Shown: positions 15,717-23,321, counted from the stretch's first letter. The stretch is 26,015 bases of DNA from an uncultured Hungatella sp. (GCA_910585645.1 CAJUFP010000071.1:1-26015); one strand, 5' to 3'. Translations and numbers: made by a program. Notes: generated by a model not told the origin, from the sequence alone.

Positions 15717-16724
15717 CTATACATGAAAGATCCGCTGGGCATTTCCATAAAGAATGGCCTCTTTCTCTTCCTGGGAAAGCTGCAGCTCATCTATGCAGTT
15801 TAAGGTGCGTTCAATATAACCCGGCCCTTTCTCCGGGTCAAAGGGCATGTCCGACGCAAACAGGATATGGTCTTTTCCAAAAAAGTCAATCCCCGCCCGA
15901 ATAGCCGAAGCTGAACCAAAGGACGCCGTATCCGCATAAAATTTCTTAAAAGTATCCAGAGGGTTGCCTTTCATCCTGGTTTTGGTCAAAGCCTCCTTAA
16001 GCTCCGGCGCCGTCCTTCCCCCGTACATTTTAAGCCCGTTTTCAATCCGTCCTTCCAGCATGGGAATCATGGCCCCCACATGGTGGGTCACAATCTTAAG
16101 ATTTGGAAAATCCTCAAAAATCCCCGCGAATGCCAGCCTGCACATGGCAACCGTAGTCTGATACGGCCAGCCGATGAGAAACCACAGTTCATATTTTGAC
16201 CGTTCCTCCCCAGAATATTCCGGAATCATCTGTCCTCCCACGGGATGAATCAAAAGAGGCAGTTCAAGCTTCTCACAGGTTTCGTAAATAGGCCAGAATT
16301 TCTCCTGATCAATAGCCTCGCCGTTCATGCTGCTGTAAATCTGAACGCCTTTGGCCCCCATGGCCTTACACCGTTTGATCTCATCTACAGAGGCGGGAAC
16401 ATTGTTAAAGGGAATCCCTGCAATGAACCCTTCATAATACTCAGGATGTTTCTCTGTAATCTCCTTTATCTCGTCATTGCCCAAAGCCGCGATTTTAGGG
16501 GACTGGTCCGGTCCCGCAAGCGCTTCCACCGGGGGAGAGACGATATTGGGAATCTGCTTATACCCCAAAAACCTCTTCATCACCTCCATGCGGTAGTCCA
16601 TATCAGACATGGCCTGCATATTCAGAGCCCTGACAAACATATGGGACTTGTTAGGCGACTGTTTCATTGCCATTTCCGCATACTTCTTTGGCATCAGGTG
16701 ACAGAACACATCAATAGATTTCAT
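15717..16724 (-). CDS. ACMSD-like amidohydrolase (probable metal-dependent decarboxylase)
   Basis: This 335-residue TIM-barrel protein of the amidohydrolase_2 family shows LPLLIHPVGG, LKIVTHHVGAMIPMLEGRI and the terminal metal ligand in ILFASDMPFDPEKGPGYI. These match aminocarboxymuconate-semialdehyde decarboxylase and related aromatic acid decarboxylases and hydrolases. The N-terminal HxH metal site is FxH here (IDVFCHLMP, residues 4-12), so one canonical ligand is missing. I believe an IDxFxH start occurs in a subset of this family, but could not check. Such enzymes remove CO2 from, or hydrolyse, ring or dienoic acids. The start at 16724 has GGAGAGG seven bases upstream. It is the first gene of the operon; upstream TTGTGC and TAAAGT, 18 bases apart, are a weak promoter candidate. 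Confidence 0.83.
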   Translation of the reverse strand: MKSIDVFCHLMPKKYAEMAMKQSPNKSHMFVRALNMQAMSDMDYRMEVMKRFLGYKQIPNIVSPPVEALAGPDQSPKIAALGNDEIKEITEKHPEYYEGFIAGIPFNNVPASVDEIKRCKAMGAKGVQIYSSMNGEAIDQEKFWPIYETCEKLELPLLIHPVGGQMIPEYSGEERSKYELWFLIGWPYQTTVAMCRLAFAGIFEDFPNLKIVTHHVGAMIPMLEGRIENGLKMYGGRTAPELKEALTKTRMKGNPLDTFKKFYADTASFGSASAIRAGIDFFGKDHILFASDMPFDPEKGPGYIERTLNCIDELQLSQEEKEAILYGNAQRIFHV

Positions 16725-16770
16725 CTGCTTACCTCTCCTTTTTTGTTTACTTTAGCCGGCTTTTTAACTT

Positions 16771-17492
16771 ATGCACAAATCTTACCACAAAAACGGACTT
16801 GATTTCTTGAATAATCCTGGTGTAAACTTGCCATATTCCGTCATTTTTGCCAATGACTTTCCCTCCAGGTGTCCGGGTTTTGTAGCGGCAATCGACTTGG
16901 AATTGTCGGCTAACCGGAAAGACCTGATTTACGAGAAAGAATACAATCTGAACACCAAGCCGCTGGAGATCGATCTTCTAGTTATTAAGAAAGAGAGGCA
17001 CGGCCGAACGGGCTGTTTCGGTATTTCAAAAGGAATGGAATCCATACGGAGAATCCTTGTCCGGGAATTTATCATGTGGTGGACGGGGTTTTGTTTCCCA
17101 CTCAGATTATTGTGACAAGGGAATTGCGAAGCCCGGAACATACATGGCTGAAATCCCTGTCAGGGAAATTGAAAAAGCAGGAATTAAAGAATTTGCTTAA
17201 ACAGGTAGACGGACTGACTCACGATTTTGACAAAAGACTTGCGGATGCGGTCTTGGAAATGAGCATCCGTGCCAATCTGGAAGCAGTGAAAGAACTGAAA
17301 GGAGATGCGACTATGTGCCAGGCATTATTGGAGATTATGGAACCGGAGATCAATAAAATTACCGAAGAGGCAGTAGTAAAGGCAAATATGGAGACGGCAA
17401 AAAATATGTTAAAATATGGCGAATTTTCACCAGAGGAAATCAGGAAATACATCCCACGATTATCTATCAAAGAAATCAAGTCTTTAGCATAA
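16771..17492 (+). pseudogene. Internally deleted Rpn/PD-(D/E)XK-type nuclease-like gene
   Basis: This is the only recognisable gene on the plus strand. Two frames belong to one protein type common in Lachnospiraceae and related to Rpn/PD-(D/E)XK nuclease-transposase proteins. The first frame ends LELSANRKDLIYEKEYNLN, TKPLEIDLLVIKKE. The second starts REARPNGLFRYFKRNGI, continues PGIYHVVDGVLFPTQIIV, TRELRSPEHTWLKSL, and ends EIRKYIPRLSIKEIKSLA. They meet, out of frame, at about 16988-16998, and some 70 residues (the PD-(D/E)XK core) are missing between them. I infer a deletion at that junction. A GTG at 17076 could still give a 138-residue C-terminal helical product, but it has no good ribosome binding site. 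Confidence 0.72.
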
Positions 17493-17509
17493 GCTAACCT
17501 GCTATCATC

Positions 17510-17552
17510 GGAGAGAGCGCATTCTGCAATTGAGGTAATACGCACTCTCTCC
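17510..17552. terminator. Imperfect inverted repeat, possible terminator
   Basis: GGAGAGAGCGC and GCACTCTCTCC, with AATAC and GCATT extending the arms, form a stem with one mismatch and a small bulge. It lies 18 bases after the plus-strand pseudogene. No run of Ts follows directly on either strand, so termination is uncertain. Confidence 0.4.
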
Positions 17553-17754
17553 ATCATATTAAATAATTTATATTTTTTATAAAAAGGTGCATATCAGGCG
17601 CATATAATAGCTTCTCGTACTTACATCCCTGCAAATTCTCCACTTTTCATCATTGCGTTTGTATGTTACCACATCTTTTCATAACTCCTTATATATTCTG
17701 TGTTGCTTCTCAAACACCTGAAGGAGTATTAGACTTGTAAAGTTTAACAGTCTG

Positions 17755-18435
17755 TCAGCAAATTACCTCATAACGTAATCTAAGATATGAGTTTTCCAAA
17801 ACTACGCATTCCTGCAATCTCAACACACCTAATCTTGACAGTTCACTTTCTGACAACAAGGATTTTCCATCAATTAAAGTAGATGTATCTTTTCCACCAA
17901 TTAATACAGGCGCTACGACAATATCAACATAATCGATCAGCTTTTCGCGAAGAAACAGTTCGTTTAATGTACCGCCAGTTTGTATTGTTATTCGTTCGCA
18001 GCCATATTCTGATCTGAGTTTTGTAAAAACTTCCTTCAGCGATAGTTCATTTTGATATATGATGTGGAGATTGTCTTCTTCCATTCCAAATGCCGGATGT
18101 TTTTCGTTGGATGTAACCAGCACAAATTGTCTCGATAAAGCACAAAAATAATGTATGCCATGTTCCTTTAAATGCTTATTGTCAATTACAACAAAGGATA
18201 CCGGCGTTTTACTTGGCATGTCCGCTGTGTTAACACCGATCTTTGCCTGCACTCTTCCGGAATTTATAGACCATAAATCGGTGGTCCGCTCTATCTCATA
18301 ATATTGATGTAATCCTTCTTTCACTCCCGCTATTTTAGGAAAGTCCTTATCTACATCTAAATGATCTGACGCGCCGGTGCTGATTTTGCCGTCAACAGAC
18401 ATTAGCATAAATAATGTTGTAATGGGTCTGTCCAT
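17755..18435 (-). CDS. RibD C-terminal-domain (dihydrofolate reductase-like) reductase
   Basis: This 226-residue protein begins MDRPITTLFMLMSVDGKIST, the typical first strand and SxDGkI motif of the RibD_C family. It continues with VVIDNKHL, then ITIQTGGTLNELFLREKLID with the conserved GG, and VVAPVLIGGKDTSTLIDG. The family holds pyrimidine reductase of riboflavin synthesis and many stand-alone NADPH reductases. There is no deaminase domain, so this is a free-standing reductase of unknown substrate. The start at 18435 has GGAGG six bases upstream, which favours it over an ATG at 18471. It is 130 bases downstream of the acetyltransferase gene. The 260 bases after its stop (17493-17754) hold no gene. 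Confidence 0.85.
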   Translation of the reverse strand: MDRPITTLFMLMSVDGKISTGASDHLDVDKDFPKIAGVKEGLHQYYEIERTTDLWSINSGRVQAKIGVNTADMPSKTPVSFVVIDNKHLKEHGIHYFCALSRQFVLVTSNEKHPAFGMEEDNLHIIYQNELSLKEVFTKLRSEYGCERITIQTGGTLNELFLREKLIDYVDIVVAPVLIGGKDTSTLIDGKSLLSESELSRLGVLRLQECVVLENSYLRLRYEVIC

Positions 18436-18564
18436 TTTGTCCCTCCAACCTGTGATTGTCATTGACTCCATGATACGTTATCCCGCAAAAAAGTATAGCC
18501 GGATTTCAGAAAATCTGTCAAATGGGAGCAGCCGCTCTATCTTTTTTCAGGATCTGTCCTGCAT

Positions 18565-19335
18565 TTAGGAACTTCTGCCCATGCCCTGATGCCTTTCTAA
18601 TAATTTCAAAAACCGCTTGTCATTCATCTGCTCATTTGTAATATAACTGCCATCTAAAAATAGTGCATAAGTAGTAATCGGTGTCGGAGCATTTTGTGCG
18701 TCCTCTTTGCTCTGTAAATGAATGGATTTAAATTTTACGGATTTCTCTTTTGCAATGGTCTCAATTACAGGGATATATTTTGCATTAAACGGGCACTGGC
18801 TGGTGTAATACAAAACATATCCCGTCTCATCAATATGAGGGTGTTTTGCACATTCCCTGAATTTTGGCAGTAAAGCGCCTTCTGTAAAAGGCAGATACCA
18901 TAACTGAATACCATTGTCCGCTTCATCGCTAATGGAAAAATCCTTGTGTTTCAGAAATTTAGGTTCAGCCAGAAACGGCTTTTTCTTTGCCGCGGATAAT
19001 ATGCACAGTCCTTTCTTTCCTTTGACTTTGCTGTCTTCTATACAGGCATTTAACAGCTCTGTTGAATAACCATGTCCTTTGAGAGAGCCGGCCACCCACA
19101 AACAGTCAATATACATATATCCGTCTGCCGCAATGGGATTCCACGCATGTTCAGCAGGTATGTATTCAATAAAGCACTTGCCCCGCTGTTCACTTTTTAA
19201 GAAAACCAGGCCGTCGTCAAAACGTTCTCTCAGCCAAATCTTCTTTGACGATACCTGAATATCATTATTGTTCGAGATTGCGCAGCATATATGCTCTCTT
19301 TCTATATTCTCGTTTGTTACTCTAATATACTCCAT
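18565..19335 (-). CDS. GNAT N-acetyltransferase with C-terminal YoaP domain
   Basis: This 256-residue protein is in two parts. Residues 1-140 are a GNAT fold with the acetyl-CoA-binding loop LKGHGYSTELLNACIEDSK preceded by YMYIDCLWV. The C-terminal 110 residues form a thioredoxin-like YoaP domain, ETGYVLYYTSQCPFNAKYIP, ending near ALFLDGSYITNEQMNDKRFL. This two-domain layout is shared with a widespread clostridial family of unknown substrate. GGAGG lies six bases upstream of the ATG at 19335. The 158 bases on its upstream side (19336-19493) hold no supported gene. Confidence 0.88.
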   Translation of the reverse strand: MEYIRVTNENIEREHICCAISNNNDIQVSSKKIWLRERFDDGLVFLKSEQRGKCFIEYIPAEHAWNPIAADGYMYIDCLWVAGSLKGHGYSTELLNACIEDSKVKGKKGLCILSAAKKKPFLAEPKFLKHKDFSISDEADNGIQLWYLPFTEGALLPKFRECAKHPHIDETGYVLYYTSQCPFNAKYIPVIETIAKEKSVKFKSIHLQSKEDAQNAPTPITTYALFLDGSYITNEQMNDKRFLKLLERHQGMGRSS

Positions 19336-19493
19336 AAGACGCCTCCGCAGATGGATTATTTATTCTGATTTCGGCCGCATTTATCCTGTATGCAAAATGT
19401 GGAATCGTCCTTCCGTTCCACCCTCCAAAATGCCGCATTTTCTTCACAGATAACAGCCTTATAGACGGATTTTCTCTATAAAGCATATTTTTT

Positions 19494-19868
19494 TCATGAA
19501 GTCGTTATTGTCTCCTCCAACAACACAGAGCCCACAGGAACCAGCCGGTCGCCGACGCAAAAGTCTGATTTCTCCTTCCCTGGAATCTTCAGCGCATAAT
19601 TTCCTTTGCAGGGACCGTCTGCCCGCGCATCCCTGGGATGAACATACTGTCCCGGATGTTCAAGGTCTGGCTGTTCAATAGCCTCAATAAGACATAAAAA
19701 AGGCTTCCCTGTTTCAGGTACGCAGACCGCCTGTTCTCCCTGGCAAAGGGTACCTTCGACAACTTGCCCTGCAACAACCACACCTCCATGGATTAATGCA
19801 AACACATCGCGAATCACAAAAACAAACCCTGACGGCTTCTTTTTATCCTTAAAGGAAAACAACTTCAT
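19494..19868 (-). CDS. Stand-alone EF-Tu domain 2-like beta-barrel protein
   Basis: This 124-residue protein opens MKLFSFKDKKKPSGFVFVIR and then follows the beta-barrel pattern of EF-Tu domain 2: DVFALIHGGVVVAGQVVEG, TLCQGEQAVCV, LIEAIEQPDLEHPGQYV, and a final VGDRLVPVGSVL. The GTPase domain and domain 3 are absent, so it cannot be a translation factor by itself. Small proteins of this kind recur in Clostridia and their role is unknown. The start at 19868 has GGGAGG eight bases upstream; the frame continues further upstream without similarity. Its promoter seems to lie within the neighbouring operon remnant (19907-19935). Confidence 0.65.
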   Translation of the reverse strand: MKLFSFKDKKKPSGFVFVIRDVFALIHGGVVVAGQVVEGTLCQGEQAVCVPETGKPFLCLIEAIEQPDLEHPGQYVHPRDARADGPCKGNYALKIPGKEKSDFCVGDRLVPVGSVLLEETITTS

Positions 19869-19906
19869 ACCTATAACCTCCCAACTTCCTGTCTGGCTCT
19901 GACCCA

Positions 19907-19935
19907 ATTATACTGTATTTGGCTTTTAAATGAAA
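19907..19935 (-). promoter_or_regulatory. Putative promoter of the EF-Tu domain 2-like gene
   Basis: TATAAT (-10) and TTTCAT (a poor -35) are 17 bases apart on the minus strand, about 40 bases upstream of the start at 19868. The promoter abuts decayed flavoprotein sequence. Confidence 0.4.
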
Positions 19936-20089
19936 TAGCTTCTCCAAAAAATAATTCATCTTGGGAATTGGCTGGATCGGTCTCTACCGCGCTACGCTCC
20001 TGGCCGCCCGGCGTAACTTCCTGAACGGCCTCTCCATAGACCCGGTTGATGACGATATATCCGATTACGATTCCCGTTGTCCAATCCAA
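19935..20089 (-). pseudogene. Remnant of a second operon: transporter N-terminus joined to flavoprotein C-terminus
   Basis: Read on the minus strand, the first part gives DWTTGIVIGYIVINR, matching FTGIVIGYIVTNWAHG of the AspT-like transporter near its N-terminus. It then passes directly into AVQEVTPGGQERS and, after a one-base frame change, RPIQPIPKMNYFLEKL. That matches the flavoprotein C-terminus VQEVTLWGREC and RPVRPIPQVDYFFENQ. The DNA also aligns across both parts. In the intact operon these two pieces lie about 6 kb apart in the same order. A large deletion within a paralogous operon explains the structure. Confidence 0.8.
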
Positions 20090-20125
20090 TCAGGATAGGG
20101 TCCTTCCAGATAGCTGCACACAACC

Positions 20126-20178
20126 AAAAAGGTCAATCTTCCACGCTGATAACGCATCGCAAAAGATTGACCCTTTTT
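20126..20178 (-). terminator. Rho-independent terminator after the SpoVT-derived gene
   Basis: GGTCAATCTT (20131-20140) pairs with AAGATTGACC (20163-20172) around a 22-base loop. On the minus strand the stem is followed by TTTTT. It begins just after the stop codon at 20181. Confidence 0.75.
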
Positions 20179-20180
20179 CA

Positions 20181-20735
20181 TTACCCTTCCATCTGTCGTC
20201 CCAGAAATCCGGCTGCTGTTGTCACCAGCTTAACCTCCATATCCCCCATCTTGGCCTTCGGCTCCCTGCTCAAAAGAGAAACGCTTCCAATAGCGTCGCC
20301 TTCGCAGATAATGGGCGCCACTGCCTGGGCTGTGATCCCTTCCATTTCCTCGGACGTCACGGAAATAAAACTTTTATCTTCTTTGGAAGCCACAACTGTA
20401 TTTCTCTCCCCAATGGCGTGTTCCAGCTGCTTGCTGATGGTCTTTGCAAGCAGATCCTTCTTAGAACCGCCGGAAACCGCAATCACCTGATCCCTGTCCG
20501 TGATGCATACCATCAGCCCTGTGGCCTGAGCCATGGCCTCCGGTACTTTTAATATGGCCATGGCTTGCTCAACGGATAACGGAAGTTCTTTCACCATATT
20601 ACTAATTGCCTCCAACATTGTTCTCTCCTCTGTTGCCTCCGTTGCCTTTATCGTTGCTTCCTCAGCTGATTCTCGTTTCATATCCTCTAAAGCCTTACAC
20701 ACATCCGTCTTCCTTTCCGGTCTACAACTTGGCAA
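20181..20735 (-). pseudogene. Chimera: Rpn nuclease tail fused to the SpoVT GAF sensor domain
   Basis: The 184-residue frame has two clear parts. Residues 11-67 (DVCKALEDMKRESAEEATIK to SVEQAMAILKVPEA) duplicate the C-terminus of the adjacent Rpn gene. Residues 68-184 (MAQATGLMVCITDRDQVIAV, SGGSKKDLLAKTISKQL, VAPIICEGDAIGSVSLLS, TTAAGFLGRQMEG) are the GAF domain of stage V sporulation regulator SpoVT, complete to its terminus. The AbrB DNA-binding domain of about 50-60 residues that starts SpoVT is gone. The join is in frame at about 20534-20540, where both parents have EA. The frame starts at a TTG with no ribosome binding site, inside the end of the Rpn gene (14-base overlap), so expression may depend on coupling. 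If made, it would lack the SpoVT DNA-binding function. Confidence 0.82.
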
Positions 20736-21696
20736 CCAATTTAGAACGTTTCGCTTCCGGCACTTCCAAGGCAGCCATAGCCTGCTCTGCTGATAAATGA
20801 AGTGTCCTCATCAAACTACTGAGATTCTGCAGTAGTATCTCCTCTTGCGTTTCTTTCGCTGTCTTTATCGTTGCCTTTATCGTTGCTTCCTCAGCTGCTT
20901 CCCGCTTCATATCCTCTAATGCCTTACACACATCCAACCGCTCCTCTCCATCCTGTAATCTCAAATTCGCATTCACGCACTCATTCAATACATCAATTTC
21001 CTCTTTCCTCAGCTCTTGAAATTCATCCTGAACTATCTCTGTCAATTTATCTTTATCTTTAGAATATTTAATAAATCCCAGCACCTCTTTTAACGATGAA
21101 TGAAACTTTTTCAGTTCTTCATCCGCCAGCCCCGCCGGAGCAATAAGATGAATCTGATAATCAGGAACCAGAGAAAGAATCCGTTCATCTGTCACATTCA
21201 TCATCTCATGAAGGGAAGTAGGTCCGTCCCACTCATCCGGCGAAAAGAAGATCACCAACGTAATAACCGGTATCAGCTTATCCTCTTTATAAAATCCGGA
21301 CAAGAACTCCCCCTTGCCATGTTCCTTATGATCCTTGACCTTTCTATGGCTGTTTGCTGCCTTCTGAACCTGTTTTGCATAGTTTATGGCATCATATACC
21401 AGATTTTTCACCGGCATAGCATAATGCACATCACCCTGGTTCTCAATTCCCAGAAGCAGATATGCCGCATTTTCATCCTGCATAGCAGTCAGGCTTTTCA
21501 TCACATCCCGGTACTTCTGCTCCGGCTCCCCTGCGCCATCCGCACCATAGGGAACTACGATTTCCGCAGTATCCAGTTCTCTCAGCTGGTCCGGCCGGAT
21601 TACCTGCTGTCCGCCAAAGATGTAGTAGTTAAATGCGTCCGCGAAGATCGTGTTCTGTTTCATATAGGCTCTTGTCACCGTGTCCTTACGTCCCAA
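20722..21696 (-). CDS. Rpn family recombination-promoting nuclease/putative transposase
   Basis: This protein of about 324 residues matches the clostridial form of the Rpn/transposase_31 family: GRKDTVTRAYMKQNTIFADA, FNYYIFGGQQVI, YLLLGIENQGDVHYAMPVK, VITLVIFFSPDEWDGP, and a charged helical tail DVCKALEDMKREAAEEATIK. Rpn proteins are PD-(D/E)XK-type endonucleases that raise recombination; several have been described as anti-phage effectors. I chose TTG at 21696 because GGGAGGTGA lies just upstream and the product then begins as the family does; an ATG at 21738 lacks a ribosome binding site. The last 60 codons are repeated about 230 bases downstream, where they form the front of the SpoVT chimera. 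Confidence 0.85.
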   Translation of the reverse strand: MGRKDTVTRAYMKQNTIFADAFNYYIFGGQQVIRPDQLRELDTAEIVVPYGADGAGEPEQKYRDVMKSLTAMQDENAAYLLLGIENQGDVHYAMPVKNLVYDAINYAKQVQKAANSHRKVKDHKEHGKGEFLSGFYKEDKLIPVITLVIFFSPDEWDGPTSLHEMMNVTDERILSLVPDYQIHLIAPAGLADEELKKFHSSLKEVLGFIKYSKDKDKLTEIVQDEFQELRKEEIDVLNECVNANLRLQDGEERLDVCKALEDMKREAAEEATIKATIKTAKETQEEILLQNLSSLMRTLHLSAEQAMAALEVPEAKRSKLVAKL

Positions 21697-21797
21697 TCTT
21701 CTCACCTCCCTCATTCCAGCCGTGTCTCGTTTCAACATGCGCCGATCCTACTTTTCTTTCTGCACATACTCACTCTCTCTTATCTGCTTCCAGTATA

Positions 21798-22908
21798 TCA
21801 TACCGCCCATTTTCCTGCAATATCCTCCTCTTTTTCCGCAATCTTATCTATCACTTCAACAAACACATCCTGAAACTTCCAGGTCATCTCCACCGTTCCA
21901 TCCACATATACCAGAACCTTATCCACCCCCTGATACATTAACTTAAGCATTTCCTCTCTGGTAAGTTCCTCCTCTATGGCATATCGTCCCAGAAACTCCT
22001 GCCTTTCAGACTTCTCCTGCTGATACCTCTCATAAGCTGCCTTCGTCTCTTCCATTTCAGGAAGTGTCAAACGAATCTTCCTGCACTCCGCCTCTTTCTG
22101 ATACATTCCCGTCTGACAGCTTAGATACGTGGTTTTTCCGTAAGTCCTCCGCAGCCGCCGGCCACAATGTCCACAGTAATAAACGCTTTTTGAAAAATCC
22201 ATATCCTTTCTGGAGTAGTTATTTACCTTCCGAAGCGCCTGCTTTGCCAGGTCGTACTCCTCATGGGACACCGGCCCCTCATGCACCCCCCTCATTGATA
22301 ATGCAGTCTTTTCTCCGGATTCCCTTTGCCAAAAGCGGCGTGGGAATCCCCTCCTGATTCAAGGCCGCTGCCACCTGGGCCGTGCTGCTTCCGTCAATGA
22401 TCATCTGGAAAATCCGCCGAACCACAGGAGCCGTATCCGGGTCCGGCAGATGATGATGTTTGTCCTCTGGATCTCTTTGATAACCATAAGGGGGAACATT
22501 CACATATTTGCCGGTCTTCATGCGGCTCCTCTGGGCAGACCGAACCTTGATTGAAAGGTCGCGGCTATAGTAGTCATGGAGGATATTTTTAAATGCAATA
22601 TCAATTCCCGCATTGACCCCTGCATAATCCTGGCTGCCATAATTATCGTTGACCGCAATAAACCGAATGCCCAAAAACGAAAAAAGATGTTCCAGATAAT
22701 CTCCCACTTCCAGATAATTACGGCCAAACCGGAATAAATCTTTTGCAATGGCGCAGGAAATCTTTCCCGTCTTTATCTTCTCTACCATTTCCTGAAAAGC
22801 CGGACACTCAAAATTGGTTCCTGTAAATCCGTCATCCACAAACTCTGTATAGGGAAGATCTCTCAAAGACGGGCCGCCCTCCAGATATTTCTCAATCAGC
22901 TTTCTCTG
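21798..22908 (-). pseudogene. Large serine recombinase, decayed (catalytic N-terminus lost)
   Basis: Two frames carry a transposon- or phage-type serine recombinase. The catalytic-domain remainder reads QRKLIEKYL, VDDGFTGTNFECPAFQEMV, AIAKDLFRFGRNYLEVGDYL, then VPPYGYQRDPEDKHHHLPD and VVRRIFQMIIDGSSTAQVAA. After a shift near the six-C run at 22286-22291 come VHEGPVSHEEYDLAKQAL and the zinc-ribbon start SVYYCGHCGRRLRRTYGKT, ending at 21798. The first strand with the nucleophilic serine (YxRxS) is missing, and so is a stretch of the recombinase domain between INEG and VHEG. The element can no longer recombine. It probably marks a former integrated element. Confidence 0.85.
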
Positions 22909-23054
22909 GGCAAAAATTTTGTATACCGATACTCCTCTTCTGTGAGAAACCCATCCTTGAAGTCCATGTATAAAGCACTTCTTAAGATTTCCTGCCACTT
23001 GATTTTCTGCTCTATTCTCTGGATTTCTTCTGCGTCTTCCCCCACACTCCCCAT
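22896..23054 (-). pseudogene. Tail fragment of a second serine recombinase
   Basis: A frame offset from the preceding pseudogene reads MGSVGEDAEEIQRIEQKIKW, then QEILRSALYMDFKDGFLTEE, EYRYTKF and a stop. This is the coiled-coil part (DFKDGFLTEEEY) found near the C-terminus of large serine recombinases. It comes before the N-terminal remainder at 22908, so two recombinase genes were probably once in tandem and a deletion fused them. The sequence up to 23163 also reads as a hydrophobic segment (VEKLAWYLVWGLLSTIVGV) that I cannot assign. Confidence 0.6.
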
Positions 23055-23196
23055 GTTCCACGTATCTGGGACACTTGAATGTAAATTTTGCCAAAATAGC
23101 AGTTACACCCACAATAGTAGACAAAAGGCCCCATACCAAATACCACGCTAATTTTTCAACCACACACTCTCCCTGCCTGCGCCTCCAAACAAGAAA

Positions 23197-23233
23197 AGCC
23201 GGAAAGCAGATTAATCCAATCCGCCCTCCGGCT
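23197..23233 (-). terminator. Rho-independent terminator of the beta-glucosidase operon
   Basis: AGCCGGA and TCCGGCT pair around a loop that can itself form GGATT-AATC pairs. TTTCTT follows on the minus strand. It lies about 90 bases after the small membrane protein gene. Confidence 0.65.
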
Positions 23234-23321
23234 CTGTCTCATCCATTCTTTCAAAAAGAACTTCTAAAATAAACCACATCCAACAGTTCCCGTTCTTGAT
23301 TATCTCTGACAAAAACCGCTC

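Noticed and set aside
17219..17557. Minus-strand 112-codon frame
   Set aside because: It is antisense to the nuclease-like pseudogene, with no ribosome binding site or recognisable domain.
17560..17754. Riboswitch or small RNA
   Set aside because: There is only a weak CTCCTT/AAGGAG pairing and no known consensus.
20046..20552. Plus-strand frames over the SpoVT-derived region
   Set aside because: They are shadows of the minus-strand GAF domain, with no start signals.
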